Shown here: positions 27,907-37,868 of the stretch, one piece after another
How positions within the stretch are numbered: the stretch's first letter is position 1
Layout: each line of letters begins with the position of its first letter
Source of the DNA: Shewanella marina JCM 15074
GTDB taxonomy: Bacteria; Pseudomonadota; Gammaproteobacteria; Enterobacterales; Shewanellaceae
Assembly (NCBI RefSeq): GCF_000614975.1
Contig: NZ_BALM01000004.1
Span: 40,001-104,000 of the forward strand
DNA: 64,000 nt
Direction: 5' to 3'
Program-made: the position numbers and the translations under genes
Notes under the pieces: model-generated
Told to the model about the DNA's origin: nothing
Databases searched by the model: none
Seen by the model: the letters and a program-made list of their open reading frames with translations, nothing else

Positions 27907-30820
27907 TAGCAATCGATTAGCCGCGCCGATGGGATCGTTAATTGCGCGTGATAACCCAATTACATTTGAGTTTGAGGGGAAAAGTTACACAGGTTTTGCT
28001 GGTGATACAGTGGTGAGTGCGTTAATTGCTAATCAACAATGGTTGCTATCCCGTTCATTTAAATATCATCGCCCTCGAGGACCATTAACCATGGCGGGGC
28101 AAGACGCCAATACCTTGGTGCAATTACCTGATGAAGCCAATGTGTTAGCAGATAAGGTTGATATCGAGCAAGCCATTAGGGTGATGGGGCAAAACTACAG
28201 TGGCACACTTGCTAACGATAAAGATGCGTTATTAGAGAAAGTTGGGCGATTTATGCCTGTTGGCTTTTATTATCGGGCATTTTATAAACCCAAAGGAATA
28301 TGGGATAAGTGGGAACCCATTATTCGTAACAAAGCGGGTTTAGGGCAAGCTAACCTTAAATTCAAACCTGAATATTATGATAAAGCCTATCTGTTTTGTG
28401 ATCTTATTGTCGTTGGCGCGGGCCCTGCTGGATTAAGTGCGGCACTGACTGCCGCTAGACAAGGCGCTGAAGTGTTGTTAGTGGATGAAAACAAACAAGT
28501 TGGCGGAGCGTTAACTTATCATCGATTTGACACTGCGGGTGAGGTTGCGGATAACCTACTTGACGCATTAAAAGCGCAAGTTGATGGCATGGCTAATATC
28601 CGTGTATTAACCGATGCCATATGTAATGGCTGGTTTGCTGATAATTATTTACCTGTGATCACGGGTCAGCGCATGTATAAGGTGCGGGCAAAGCAATGCA
28701 TAGTCGCTGCGGGAGAGTTTGAGCAACATGTCGTGTTTCGAAATAACGATTTGCCCGGCATAGTGCTATGCAGCGCGGCAATGAGATTGATGAAGCATTA
28801 TGCGGTTAAGCCCGGTAATAGGGCGGTGATATTAACTGGCAATGACGATGGCTACTTGACCGCGATTGAACTCGCTAAGCAAGCCGTCAATGTGGTTGCT
28901 ATTGTTGATATGAGACCTGCTCAAGCTGATACTCAACTCGGTTCAGAATTAATTAAGACACTGCAATCTCTTGGCATTGAGATTATATATAACGCTACTG
29001 TATACGAAGCACAAGCTAAGCAGAATCACCTTGCTGCAGTAGAGATTTATGAACTTGATAGAGAGGTTAAAATAAGCCAACACATTAGCCGTATAGAGTG
29101 TGATTTGCTTTGTGTTTCATCCGGTTACATGCCAACGTATCAATTGTTATGTCAAGCTGGGGCGCAGTTAACCTATGATGATGCCTCTGCACGTTTTAGT
29201 TTAAATGGATTACCCGAAAACCTACATATAGCAGGTTCCGTTAATGGAATTCATGCTCTTGATAAAGTGCTTGAAGATGGTGCCAATGCTGCGCAGCAGT
29301 GTTTAGTTAAACTGGGCTTGGCTGATGTGGTTAACCAGCAAGTTGAGTGTGATATAGAAACTAATTTTGCTTGGCCTATTTTTCCGCATCCACAAGGTAA
29401 AGACTTTGTCGATTTTGATGAAGATTTACAGGTTAAAGACATTATTAATTCAACCCGTCTTGGGTATCGAGATATTCAATTAGTTAAGCGCTTTTCTACG
29501 GTAGGAATGGGGCCTTCTCAAGGGCGTCATTCAGCACTTGCTACGGCAAGGCTAGTGGCACATGCGACGGGTAGAACGGTCAGTGAAACCGGAGTGACTA
29601 CGGCGAGGCCGCCTTTTATTCCTGAAAAACTCGCCTATTTAGCGGGTCGAATTTTTAATCCTGTTCGCCATACGCCTATGCACTATCGACATCAATCACT
29701 TGATGCGCAATTTATGCCTGCGGGGGCGTGGCTACGCCCTGCATATTATGGCGTACCTGAACAAAAAGAAATGTTGATCCAACAAGAAGCATTAGCGGTA
29801 CGTAATGGTGTTGGCATCATTGATGTGAGTACGCTTGGGGGGATAGAAGTTAATGGGCCTGATGCCGCTGAATTCCTGAATCGAATCTATACTTATGCTT
29901 TTATTAAACAACCTATAGGTAAAACCCGCTATGCGGTATTAACCAATGAACAAGGTGTTGTAGTTGACGATGGCGTGGCTTGCCGCATTGCTGATGAGCA
30001 TTTTTACGTAACAGCAACGACCACAGGTGTTGATGCCGTTTATCGTGAGATGAAAAAATGGAATGCGCAATGGCGTCTAGATGTTGATATTGCCAATGTG
30101 ACTTCTGCTTTTGCTGCGGTCAACGTGGCAGGGCCATTAGCGAGAAAAGTGCTAGAAAAAGTCTGTATTGATGTTGATTTTAGTCAGCAAGCCTTTCCAT
30201 ATTTAGCCTATCGTGAAGGTCATATTGATGATATGCCAGTGCGTTTATTACGCGTTGGTTTTGTCGGTGAACTGGGGTATGAGATTCATATGCCGACGTT
30301 GTTTGCGCTCAATATATGGGATAGGTTAATGCAGGCGGGGCAAGAGTTTGCTATGCGTCCCTTTGGTGTAGAAGCGCAGCGGCTACTGCGGTTAGAAAAA
30401 GGCCATATCATTATTGGGCAAGACACTGATGGCATGTCTCATCCAGGCGAGCTTTCTTTAACATGGGCGATTGCTAAATCTAAACCTTTTTATGTGGGTT
30501 GTCGTTCGGTTGATATTGTTATGCGTCGCCCACAAACCCGCAAATTGGTGGGATTTAAGCTGGATAAGTCAAATCCTAAGCCAGAGGAAGGTCATTTAGT
30601 GTTAGATAAAGCGGGGGCTGATGCCAATATCACGGGTAATGTGACCTCTTGTCATTATTCCACCACGTTAGATGCCTATATTGGTCTTGCCTATGTCGGC
30701 ATAGAACAGCAAACCGTCGGCAGTCATTTCCCCATCAGAGTGGATGGTAAAGCCGTTTTGTCTGAAGTCGTAAGTTTGCCTTTCTATGATGCCAATGGTG
30801 AACGTCAGGAGGTCAATTAA
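27893..30820 (+). CDS. soxA: sarcosine oxidase alpha subunit
   Basis: A 975-residue subunit. The N-terminus is a ferredoxin-like 2Fe-2S-type fold (HRPRGPLTMAGQDANTLVQL) without cluster cysteines, followed by the NAD-binding Rossmann domain (VVGAGPAGLSAALTAARQGAEVLLVDE, about residue 175), the heterodimer-type oxidoreductase region, and a C-terminal GCV_T folate-binding domain from about residue 610 (GVGIIDVSTLGGIEVNGPDAAEFLN..., VGFVGELGYEIHMP, LRLEKGHIIIGQDTDG). The last domain accepts the methyl group onto tetrahydrofolate. Start ATG at 27899 would avoid most of the soxD overlap (GTGACA ATG GTT context), so the N-terminus could be two residues shorter. Confidence 0.95.
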   Translation: MTMVDSNRLAAPMGSLIARDNPITFEFEGKSYTGFAGDTVVSALIANQQWLLSRSFKYHRPRGPLTMAGQDANTLVQLPDEANVLADKVDIEQAIRVMGQNYSGTLANDKDALLEKVGRFMPVGFYYRAFYKPKGIWDKWEPIIRNKAGLGQANLKFKPEYYDKAYLFCDLIVVGAGPAGLSAALTAARQGAEVLLVDENKQVGGALTYHRFDTAGEVADNLLDALKAQVDGMANIRVLTDAICNGWFADNYLPVITGQRMYKVRAKQCIVAAGEFEQHVVFRNNDLPGIVLCSAAMRLMKHYAVKPGNRAVILTGNDDGYLTAIELAKQAVNVVAIVDMRPAQADTQLGSELIKTLQSLGIEIIYNATVYEAQAKQNHLAAVEIYELDREVKISQHISRIECDLLCVSSGYMPTYQLLCQAGAQLTYDDASARFSLNGLPENLHIAGSVNGIHALDKVLEDGANAAQQCLVKLGLADVVNQQVECDIETNFAWPIFPHPQGKDFVDFDEDLQVKDIINSTRLGYRDIQLVKRFSTVGMGPSQGRHSALATARLVAHATGRTVSETGVTTARPPFIPEKLAYLAGRIFNPVRHTPMHYRHQSLDAQFMPAGAWLRPAYYGVPEQKEMLIQQEALAVRNGVGIIDVSTLGGIEVNGPDAAEFLNRIYTYAFIKQPIGKTRYAVLTNEQGVVVDDGVACRIADEHFYVTATTTGVDAVYREMKKWNAQWRLDVDIANVTSAFAAVNVAGPLARKVLEKVCIDVDFSQQAFPYLAYREGHIDDMPVRLLRVGFVGELGYEIHMPTLFALNIWDRLMQAGQEFAMRPFGVEAQRLLRLEKGHIIIGQDTDGMSHPGELSLTWAIAKSKPFYVGCRSVDIVMRRPQTRKLVGFKLDKSNPKPEEGHLVLDKAGADANITGNVTSCHYSTTLDAYIGLAYVGIEQQTVGSHFPIRVDGKAVLSEVVSLPFYDANGERQEVN

Positions 30821-30821
30821 T

Positions 30822-31409
30822 ATGGCTTCATTTATGATAAGTGCTGAACCACAGTTACGACATAATAGCTTTAACGCAAAGACTATTGATGCTGCTATTA
30901 CACTTGTAGATGTGACTTGTTCAAACCGGATTGGTTTTAGAGGCCAGCAAGTTGCAACATTTTTACAAGCGCAAGGACTCGATATTCCACAGCAACCCAA
31001 TCGTGCCGTGGTAATGAATAATGGCTTGATAATATTAAGCTTGAGCCAAACCGAGTTTTGGTTGTTAGATATTGATAATCAGCATCGTCAATTGATGATT
31101 GAACTGGAAACATTGGCCGATATTACTAAACAAGTGACTCGATTGTACACTCAGCATAGTCAGGCAATGTTTATCATTAATGGGGATGATTGCCCGCAGA
31201 TGTTTGCAAAAGTGTGCGCCGTTAATTTACACCCTGACGCATTTGAGTCTGGAGTGATTGCACAAACATCGGTTGCTCGTGTGTCGAGTGTTGTCGTTAA
31301 TGTCACGCATAATGAGCAGCCAACACGTTTTATTATATTAAGTGATATTTCGAGTGCTCAATATTTATGGCAAGCAATTGAAGATGCCGCCGCAGAATTT
31401 CAATTATAA
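30822..31409 (+). CDS. soxG: sarcosine oxidase gamma subunit
   Basis: Small GCV_T-like subunit completing the heterotetramer. ATG 30822 follows an AGGAGGT ribosome site and is one base after the soxA stop; an in-frame ATG at 30786 lies within soxA and is not used. Similarity to SoxG is seen in VTCSNRIGFRGQQVATFLQAQGLDIPQQPNRAV and the C-terminal FESGVIAQTSVARVSSVVVN. Length 195 residues is normal. Confidence 0.88.
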   Translation: MASFMISAEPQLRHNSFNAKTIDAAITLVDVTCSNRIGFRGQQVATFLQAQGLDIPQQPNRAVVMNNGLIILSLSQTEFWLLDIDNQHRQLMIELETLADITKQVTRLYTQHSQAMFIINGDDCPQMFAKVCAVNLHPDAFESGVIAQTSVARVSSVVVNVTHNEQPTRFIILSDISSAQYLWQAIEDAAAEFQL

Positions 31410-31490
31410 TTTTAAACGGCTAATAGGGCTCATTTAGATGCTATTACACTGAGCGATTTGATTTTAGTGACACATTTGAAAGGAGTATGT

Positions 31491-32471
31491 ATGCCAACGG
31501 TAACCATTTCTGAAATTCAAGATATTTGCAAAATTGCTTTAGAAAAACATGGGGCTTTGCCATGGATAGCAGGAGCTGTTGCAGATGCTGTCGCTAAAAA
31601 TGAATCAAGAAGTAATAGAATTTGCGGCTTATATTACTTACAAAGCTATTGCCAGCAATTGCGCACTGGTCGCGTAGCAAAGGATGCCGAACCGGTTATT
31701 AGCGTGCCAAAACCGGGCTTTATACATGTTGATGCCAAGTATGGTTTTGCCCAGCCGGCTTTTGCAAGCGCACTGCCTAGCGCAATTGCTGCCGCGAGAG
31801 AAAATGGCACGGCATCTTTAGCGATTGGACATAGTCATACCTGCACCTCATTGGGGTATTTTACTGAACAACTTGCTCGTCATGGTTTTATAGCACTCGG
31901 GTTTACCAACTCTTCACCGATTGTGGCACCACCAGGTGGTAAAGTCCGCACTATAGGCACGAATCCCATCGCATTTTCAGTACCTGACGGTAAAGGCGGG
32001 ATTGCTATGCAGTTTGACCAATCAACGACTGTAGTTGCACTAGGCCGGATTACAATGGCAAAGGATGCTGGCGAGTCTATTCCTGAAGGGTGGGCGCTTG
32101 ATGAATATGGGCAACCTACTACCGATCCACATAAAGCATTAGCGGGATCTTTAGTATCTGCAGGTGGTTACAAAGGCTGGGGCTTTGGCCTCATGGCTGA
32201 ACTTCTTACGGCAGGGCTTACAGGTGGTATTGCCTCTCAGTTTGTTAAACCATTAAAAGCACCAACAGGAGAACCTCATGATTTAGGTCAATATTTTTTA
32301 TTGATTGATCCAGCCAATGCTGAATATTTTTATGAAAGATGTCAGCAGGTTATTGAGCTTGTTAGTCAAGACGAAGGAACACGTTTACCGGGACAGTTTA
32401 TCAATGAGCTGACGGAAGTCGATGTACCGCAAGCATTATGGGAGTTAGCGTTAGACTTAGCTAATGGCTAA
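31491..32471 (+). CDS. Ldh2-family dehydrogenase (malate/lactate or delta1-piperideine-2-carboxylate reductase type)
   Basis: 326 residues of the Ldh_2 (type 2 malate/L-lactate dehydrogenase) family, NAD(P)H-dependent. Family motifs: GHSHTCTSLGYFTEQLARHGFIALGFTNSSPIVAPPGGK, GTNPIAFSVPDG, GGYKGWGFGLMAELLTAGLTGG. Members include DpkA, which reduces cyclic imino acids or forms N-methyl-L-amino acids, consistent with its place 81 bases after soxG. The ATG at 31491 has AGGAG at 31481; the open frame starts earlier at 31458 but lacks a ribosome site. The substrate is inference from context: N-methyl or cyclic imino acid. Confidence 0.8.
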   Translation: MPTVTISEIQDICKIALEKHGALPWIAGAVADAVAKNESRSNRICGLYYLQSYCQQLRTGRVAKDAEPVISVPKPGFIHVDAKYGFAQPAFASALPSAIAAARENGTASLAIGHSHTCTSLGYFTEQLARHGFIALGFTNSSPIVAPPGGKVRTIGTNPIAFSVPDGKGGIAMQFDQSTTVVALGRITMAKDAGESIPEGWALDEYGQPTTDPHKALAGSLVSAGGYKGWGFGLMAELLTAGLTGGIASQFVKPLKAPTGEPHDLGQYFLLIDPANAEYFYERCQQVIELVSQDEGTRLPGQFINELTEVDVPQALWELALDLANG

Positions 32472-32478
32472 AGTTAAC

Positions 32479-32709
32479 TTAAGTCGCTTGAGTATAGTCT
32501 TTGATGGTTTTTAGTATATAGGCTAAAACTAAGCCATTAGCGATAACAAGCAATGTAGCCGTGACCCAGAAAAGAATGGGCTCTTGGTCAAGGTAAATTT
32601 TCTCTCCTTTACCGCCTATATACTGCTGTGTATATGCGATGGTTAGAATATTTGAAAAATAAGCCAATAAAATACATGCCCATATAAAATAGAGTGATTT
32701 TTTGAACAT
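32479..32709 (-). CDS. small membrane protein, unknown function
   Basis: 76 residues with two hydrophobic segments (LYFIWACILLAYFSNILTIAY and PILFWVTATLLVIANGLVLAY) separated by a charged loop. No family recognised. It is convergent with the Ldh2-type gene, 7 bases from its stop. The start at 32709 is followed upstream by AGAGGACA on the minus strand, a plausible ribosome site. Confidence 0.55.
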   Translation of the reverse strand: MFKKSLYFIWACILLAYFSNILTIAYTQQYIGGKGEKIYLDQEPILFWVTATLLVIANGLVLAYILKTIKDYTQAT

Positions 32710-33426
32710 CCAAAAATGTCCTCTGATACATTGCTTGATATTTAATCATTACATGTGGGTTCAATATGATCAATCTTTGCCTTAAATCTTAATCAGTCGT
32801 GAACAGTGCTCATTCTGTGATAGAGCTATCCGTAAAAGATAAATAGAGTAAAGTGAACGTATTTTAGGCAGTTAGGCATAGGTGAGATTACATTTGCTTG
32901 TTTTTTAAACATCGAATGAAGTTTTATTAGATTTTATGCCTAATAAATGGTCATTATGAAATCTGGTATGGGTAATATATAAACAGTTGGTTATTTTTAT
33001 TAAAATATTTTTATTTTATTTCCAGCCTAAATTTAATTGTTTTATTTTGTATCGTAAATATTTTTAATTGATATAAATTTAACGTATAAATTTATTGTTG
33101 TTAACATGTGTATCTTTAATTGCATTGTGTGAGATTGCATTAACTGTATGATAAAATAGGATATTATTTTTAATTATCAGCGTGTAATTTGATTTAAATA
33201 ATGATGCGGTAACATATTTAAAGTATTGCATTTTACTGATATACACAACTGTTTTAACTGTTTAATCTCTGTCTTTATAACATGTGATTTTTATTCGTAT
33301 CAAATTTGGTTGATCGCGTATACATTTTAAGTAATTGACTAGCCTAAATTAGAGTGAAATGCAATATAGTCAGAAAGAGATTGGCAGAGTAATATGATTA
33401 CAAAATAGAATAAATATAAATATATA
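32710..33426. other. long A+T-rich gap upstream of gltS
   Basis: 717 bases without a convincing gene on either strand. The sequence is rich in runs of A and T, especially 32990-33330. I saw no tRNA, terminator, long repeat or riboswitch. It probably holds the gltS promoter and possibly decayed DNA. Confidence 0.4.
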
Positions 33427-34655
33427 ATGAACACTACAATTCAAATTGATGCTCTAGAGTCGCTATTAATAGCGATTTTCGTACTATTTATTGGTCGCTT
33501 AATTAATAATAAAGTGACGGTACTTCGACAATACAACATTCCCGAACCCATCGTCGGTGGCTTGGTTGTTGCTTCCATTATTACCGTTTGTCACCAATAT
33601 GGTTATAACTTTACATTTAAGCTGGATATACAAGATGTATTGATGCAAATGTTTTTTGCAACGGTAGGTCTTGCTGCTAGTTTCAAATTGCTTATCAAAG
33701 GTGGCGCTCGGGTTTTTCTGTTTTTAGGCGTTGCAACCGTCTTTATTATTTTACAAAACCTAGTGGGAGTGAGTTTAGCTAAAGTGCTGGGGATTGATCC
33801 ATTACTTGGTCTATTAACTGGCTCTATTACCCTAACCGGTGGACACGGTACAGGTGCTGCGTGGTCTCAGACGTTTGCAAGCGAATATGGGCTAAGTAAT
33901 ACCCTTGAATTGGCAATGGCATCAGCGACATTTGGCCTAGTGATGGGCGGTATTATTGGTGGACCGATTGCACAGCGTCTCATTAATAAACACAAATTGA
34001 AGTCTGAATTTGGCGAGAGTGCGAACCATCACATTGCGCATCCTGATTTAGTGACTTATAGCGAACACGAAGAAGATCGAATCAATGCTAAAAGTACCAT
34101 TGAAGTGCTATTCATTCTTCTGCTTTGTGTTGCTGGAGCAAGCCATTTAAAAGAGTTTGTTGATAGTTTTGGTATTAGCTCGCTCCGTATTCCATTATTT
34201 GTGTATTCATTATTTGTTGGTGTGTTAATTACCAATATTTGTGAGACAACTCATGCCTATAAGATCAAGAAGGAAACCGTTGACGTTATTGGTACCATCT
34301 CGTTATCGTTGTTCTTAGCTATGGCGCTGATGAGCCTTAAATTATGGGAATTACTTGATTTAGCTTTGCCAATGTTAGTGATCTTATTTGCACAAACGGT
34401 ACTGATGGGGTTATACGCATACTTTATTACATTTAGGGTCATGGGCAGCAGTTACGATGCCGCAGTTATTGCTGGTGGTCATTGTGGCTTTGGTATGGGG
34501 GCGACGCTACGGCAGTAATGAATATGGGAGCGTTAGTGACCCGTAATGGTCCATCACCTCAGGCATTTATGATTGTGCCCATTGTTGGTGCCTTCTTTAT
34601 TGACATTACCAACTTATTCGTACTGCAAGGATTTTTGGGGTTTTTAGCTAAATAA
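33427..34655 (+). CDS. gltS: sodium/glutamate symporter, 3' end frameshifted in this sequence
   Basis: Inner-membrane Na+/glutamate symporter of the GltS family with about 10 helices in two inverted halves. It contains the glycine-rich reentrant motifs (GSITLTGGHGTGAAWSQTF, and in the second half VIAGGHCGFGMGAT). As sequenced it ends at 34518 after GATLRQ. One missing C at 34507 would give GATPTAVMNMGALVTRNGPSPQAFMIVPIVGAFFIDI...GFLAK and a stop at 34655, 409 residues, close to the usual size. Pro in GATPTA is conserved in GltS, which supports a lost C rather than ribosomal slippage. Confidence 0.92.
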
Positions 34656-34685
34656 GCTACTTTTACTGAAATTACTAGCAAATAC

Positions 34686-34715
34686 AAAAAAGGTACTCAA
34701 TGAGTACCTTTTTTT
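34686..34715. terminator. terminator after gltS, bidirectional
   Basis: AAAAAAGGTACT and AGTACCTTTTTT form a stem around CAATG. It lies between gltS (plus strand) and a small gene on the minus strand. Confidence 0.85.
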
Positions 34716-34743
34716 GTTACTAAACAATATTTTATTTAATTAC

Positions 34744-34875
34744 CTATTTGATTTTATCGACAGTTCCTACTTGTAGTTTTGCTAGTTTTTTAGCTGTTTT
34801 AGCGGCTTTTTTTTCTTTAGGGGATAGTAGGGCTTTTTTCTTGACGTTTTTGCTGTGGTGTTGTTCTTTGCTCAT
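34744..34875 (-). CDS. small basic protein of 43 residues
   Basis: The minus-strand frame reads MSKEQHHSKNVKKKALLSPK and then a lysine- and alanine-rich helix (EKKAAKTAKKLAKLQVGTVDKIK). A GGAG ribosome site lies 5 bases before the ATG. Lysine makes up about a third of the residues, suggesting a nucleic acid-binding or intrinsically unstructured protein. The opposite-strand frame (34748-34978) is its shadow. I do not recall a named family, but the ribosome site and terminator support a real gene. Confidence 0.65.
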   Translation of the reverse strand: MSKEQHHSKNVKKKALLSPKEKKAAKTAKKLAKLQVGTVDKIK

Positions 34876-35191
34876 TTTTAGCTCCAAGATCTATCTTACC
34901 CGTACAGGGTCAATAGCATATGAAATTAGCCATTATTGGCATGAATTTAGAGTTTCACTTCAGCTGGTCTGGTCTTAGGCTGTGAATACAGCAGGAGAGA
35001 AGTTGCCAGTTGTATTGCAGTTGTCATTATAAGCTTATTACTATTAATGATGAAACGACCATGATTATGATTAATTACGCTATATATAGAGTCATTACTT
35101 CTATAAGAACCCGCTAATGCTTGTTATTTTGAATTGTTAACGATATGTTGATTGTGTTTTCGTAGCAATTACAAACTAATTTGGGGTATTT
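34876..35191. other. divergent gap between the small basic gene and the lipoprotein gene
   Basis: About 316 bases. Nothing beyond presumed promoters was recognised. Confidence 0.35.
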
Positions 35192-35752
35192 ATGTTAAAG
35201 CAAACTGTTGTGGTTCTGTTGTTATCAAGTTTGGTCGTGGCTTGTGGCAGTACCAATAAAAAACAACAAGCAGATAAATTAACGAATCAAGTTGAGACTG
35301 ACACGGTTAAATCAACAGTCAATGAAGCTAAACCATTATTAGCCAGTACATTAATTTTAGAAGATATTCAATTTGCTGATGGTATGGTTGAAAATAAAAT
35401 TAAAGTTGAATGCAAGATGTTGCAATCACTTTCAGAGTCAATTATGACAACAAGTGAGCGTTATCCATATCAATTTACTGCACGTAAAGATGTCACTTCT
35501 GACCAAGCAAACAATAAGGTTGTTAAAGTCGATTATGTAGAAGTCGTGCCACAAAAGTTTAGTATTTGGTCCTTTCATCCTGTGTCCGTCGCCACGTTAA
35601 AAGTGTCATTAGTCGAAAATGGTAAGGAAGTTAAATCAGCAACTAAAGAAATTGGTAGCAAGATGGCTTGGGGAACTTGTGATCGGCTAGAGAAAATCGC
35701 AAGAGCAGGTGGCCAATTTGTGGCTAAGTGGACTGCTAAGCATGTTAATTAG
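35192..35752 (+). CDS. lipoprotein of unknown function
   Basis: 186 residues with a lipoprotein signal: MLKQTVVVLLLSSLVVAC, lipobox L-V-V-A-C with Cys18 as the lipidated residue. The mature part begins with a charged Lys/Gln-rich linker, then a compact domain with two cysteines (VECKML and WGTCDRL) and ends GGQFVAKWTAKHVN. It probably sits in the outer membrane facing the periplasm (Gly at +2 does not signal inner-membrane retention). No family recognised. The gene is followed by a terminator. Confidence 0.7.
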   Translation: MLKQTVVVLLLSSLVVACGSTNKKQQADKLTNQVETDTVKSTVNEAKPLLASTLILEDIQFADGMVENKIKVECKMLQSLSESIMTTSERYPYQFTARKDVTSDQANNKVVKVDYVEVVPQKFSIWSFHPVSVATLKVSLVENGKEVKSATKEIGSKMAWGTCDRLEKIARAGGQFVAKWTAKHVN

Positions 35753-35784
35753 TTTGTTTGATGTAATGACCATTATATAAAAAT

Positions 35785-35814
35785 AAACGCCTGATAATTG
35801 TTATCAGGCGTTTT
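35785..35814. terminator. terminator between the lipoprotein gene and xthA
   Basis: AACGCCTGATAA and TTATCAGGCGTT form a perfect stem with loop TTG and a T run, between convergent genes. Confidence 0.88.
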
Positions 35815-35841
35815 GATTTTATTGAATATTAGTCGTTGTGG

Positions 35842-36651
35842 TTATTCGCTAAAGCTGCTCCAGATTGGCGCATGATCAGATGGTTTTTCTATGGCACGTA
35901 AATCGTAATCTACATCAGACTCAATAAGGCGCTTCGCTAAGCTAGGTGTTGCTAAAATAACGTCAATACGTAAGCCGCGGTTATCGACAAAACCTTTTGA
36001 ACGATAATCAAACCATGAGTAGCGTTCTGTGCGAGTAGGGTGTAACTGCCTGAAGGTATCGATAAGTCCCCAATTTAAGAGCGTTTGTAGCCATTCTCTT
36101 TCTTCTGGTTGGAAACTACATTTACCCGTCTTTAACCAACGCTTGGCGTTGACGTCACCAATACCAATATCTAAATCGATAGGAGAGATATTGATATCAC
36201 CCATGATCACTAAATCTTCATCAGGGTTATGATTCTCATTTAGGTAGATCATTAGGTCTTGATAGAATTTACGCTTAGCAGGGTATTTGGTTTCATGACT
36301 GATGTTTTCCCCTTGTGGGAAATAACCATTTAAGACTGTTAATGGGCGGCCATTATCTTGTTCAAATGTCGCCATAATCATTCGACGTTGCGCGTCTTCA
36401 GCGTCAGTTGGGAATCCTTTTTGAACCGCTAAAGGTGTCTTTTTTGAAAGCATAGCAACGCCATAATGAGCTTTACCGCCGTGATAATGCACTTGATAGC
36501 CCATCGCTTCAACATCTGCAACAGGAAAGGCTTCATCATGCACTTTCGTTTCTTGTAAGCCAATGATGTCTGGCTGTTGACTGTCGATTAATGCTTGAAG
36601 TTGATGCAATCTAGCTCTTAGGCCGTTGATATTAAATGAGACAATTTTCAT
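35842..36651 (-). CDS. xthA: exodeoxyribonuclease III
   Basis: AP endonuclease and 3'-5' exonuclease of base excision repair. Family motifs: [29 protein letters not shown], the [13 protein letters not shown] metal and phosphate site, [10 protein letters not shown], and the terminal KPSDHAPIW with catalytic Asp-His. The frame is open to 36687, but the ATG at 36651 gives the standard N-terminus (E. coli begins [14 protein letters not shown]) and 269 residues. Single gene unit. Confidence 0.97.
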   Translation of the reverse strand: MKIVSFNINGLRARLHQLQALIDSQQPDIIGLQETKVHDEAFPVADVEAMGYQVHYHGGKAHYGVAMLSKKTPLAVQKGFPTDAEDAQRRMIMATFEQDNGRPLTVLNGYFPQGENISHETKYPAKRKFYQDLMIYLNENHNPDEDLVIMGDINISPIDLDIGIGDVNAKRWLKTGKCSFQPEEREWLQTLLNWGLIDTFRQLHPTRTERYSWFDYRSKGFVDNRGLRIDVILATPSLAKRLIESDVDYDLRAIEKPSDHAPIWSSFSE

Positions 36652-36856
36652 GTTGAGTAAAAATTCCTTTTGGAAAACATGCGCCAATTGGCATTAATGT
36701 CAAAATAATAACATGAATAGGGGCGATTAGTAGGAGTTAGGCGATGAAGAATTACGATTTTGATAAACGGTTTCGATGAGGAACACTGACAGTTATCATA
36801 TAAGGGATGACGGACTGTCAGAGTCGGCTAAAATACATTAGAGCCAAATGGGAAAA

Positions 36857-37044
36857 TTATTCAAATGGGATTTCCGAAAGTAAATCGATAAGCTCATTTT
36901 CAGTGGTTGGCATTTTAGCTAATTCAAATAGCGGCTCGCGCCGCCTTTAAGCATGTAGGCATTAGTTGTGCAGTGGTCATAATGAAACCACTTACCATTA
37001 ACACATACATCTGAGTAACATCTTGGATCTTGTTTTAATTCCAT
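36857..37044 (-). CDS. small Cys-containing protein of about 62 residues, frameshifted in this sequence
   Basis: From ATG 37044 with GGAG five bases upstream, the frame reads MELKQDPRCYSDVCVNGKWF and HYDHCTTNAYMLKGG, then meets a stop. Adding one base near 36936-36944 continues it as EPLFELAKMPTTENELIDLLSEIPFE to a stop at 36857, exactly one base short of a 63-codon gene. It has three cysteines in its first 26 residues. No family is recognised. The ribosome site and coherent acidic C-terminus make a real gene likely. Confidence 0.45.
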
Positions 37045-37243
37045 TTTATCTCCATATATCATGTTTCCAGCAACACTGTGACAACATAACGTTATCTACT
37101 AATGAGCTTTATGATCTGGATCAAATTAGTTTTCGAATAAATTATAAGCATTATCAAATTGAGATATATCTCGATAATAGTCAGAAAACATGAGCCGTAG
37201 GTGTTAACTCATTAAAATTGAGTCATTAAGCAGACATATTTTG

Positions 37244-37717
37244 TCAAGCAGCAGCGGTTATAGATGACTTCTCGATTTTGATCACCAATTTTTTGACTGG
37301 AGCAGGTTGTGTGACTGCAATTAAAGGTCGATGCGGCTGTAGCGCGTCAAAAATGATAAATTCGTTTTGATTTAAATTAATAAATTGTTCGTTGATGACA
37401 TCATTGCTAAAAGCAATATCTTTACTGTCTAACAAGTCTTCTGTAATAGAAACAAGTGGATTTAGGCTATAACCGAACCGTTCTCCACCTTCCAGTATGA
37501 TTTGTACATCAATGTATTTAGCGTGTATTTCAGATCTTCTAAGAGCTAACTCTTGAGTATGGTCATTAACAATAAAGTAAAAGTTATCCTGCTCTAGCGA
37601 ATAGCGTCCAGGTTGATTATTGACGGCTAATAACGCTTTAACTTTACTAATGATAGATAAAATAGCCGTTGGAATATGGTGGTACTGTGCTAGGTCATTT
37701 AGGTTGCCGTGAAGCAT
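37244..37717 (-). CDS. YhcH/YjgK/YiaL family protein
   Basis: 157 residues of the cupin-like DUF386 family. Motifs: RRSEIHAKYIDVQIILEGGERFGY, which carries metal-ligand His and Glu, and FDALQPHRPLIAV near the C-terminus. E. coli NanQ (YhcH) of this family is an N-acetylneuraminate anomerase, and others act in sugar acid metabolism or biofilm. No sialic acid genes are adjacent here, so the substrate is unknown. The start at 37717 follows AAGAGATGT on the minus strand. Confidence 0.85.
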   Translation of the reverse strand: MLHGNLNDLAQYHHIPTAILSIISKVKALLAVNNQPGRYSLEQDNFYFIVNDHTQELALRRSEIHAKYIDVQIILEGGERFGYSLNPLVSITEDLLDSKDIAFSNDVINEQFINLNQNEFIIFDALQPHRPLIAVTQPAPVKKLVIKIEKSSITAAA

Positions 37718-37868
37718 GAGACATCTCTTAATAAGAATAGGTTTTGGATTGTAATCATAACATTTGTAGTAATACCGTATGACTGTTATTTGGAATAATA
37801 ATGAGCCTTGGTATTGATTGATTTTTAAGCTAAGTTGGCTAATGACAAATCATATAACGGGCAGGGCT

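Noticed and set aside
34748..34978. Plus-strand open frame of 76 residues
   Set aside because: It is the opposite strand of the small basic gene; no ribosome site and a Phe/Ser/Leu-rich composition typical of an antisense shadow.
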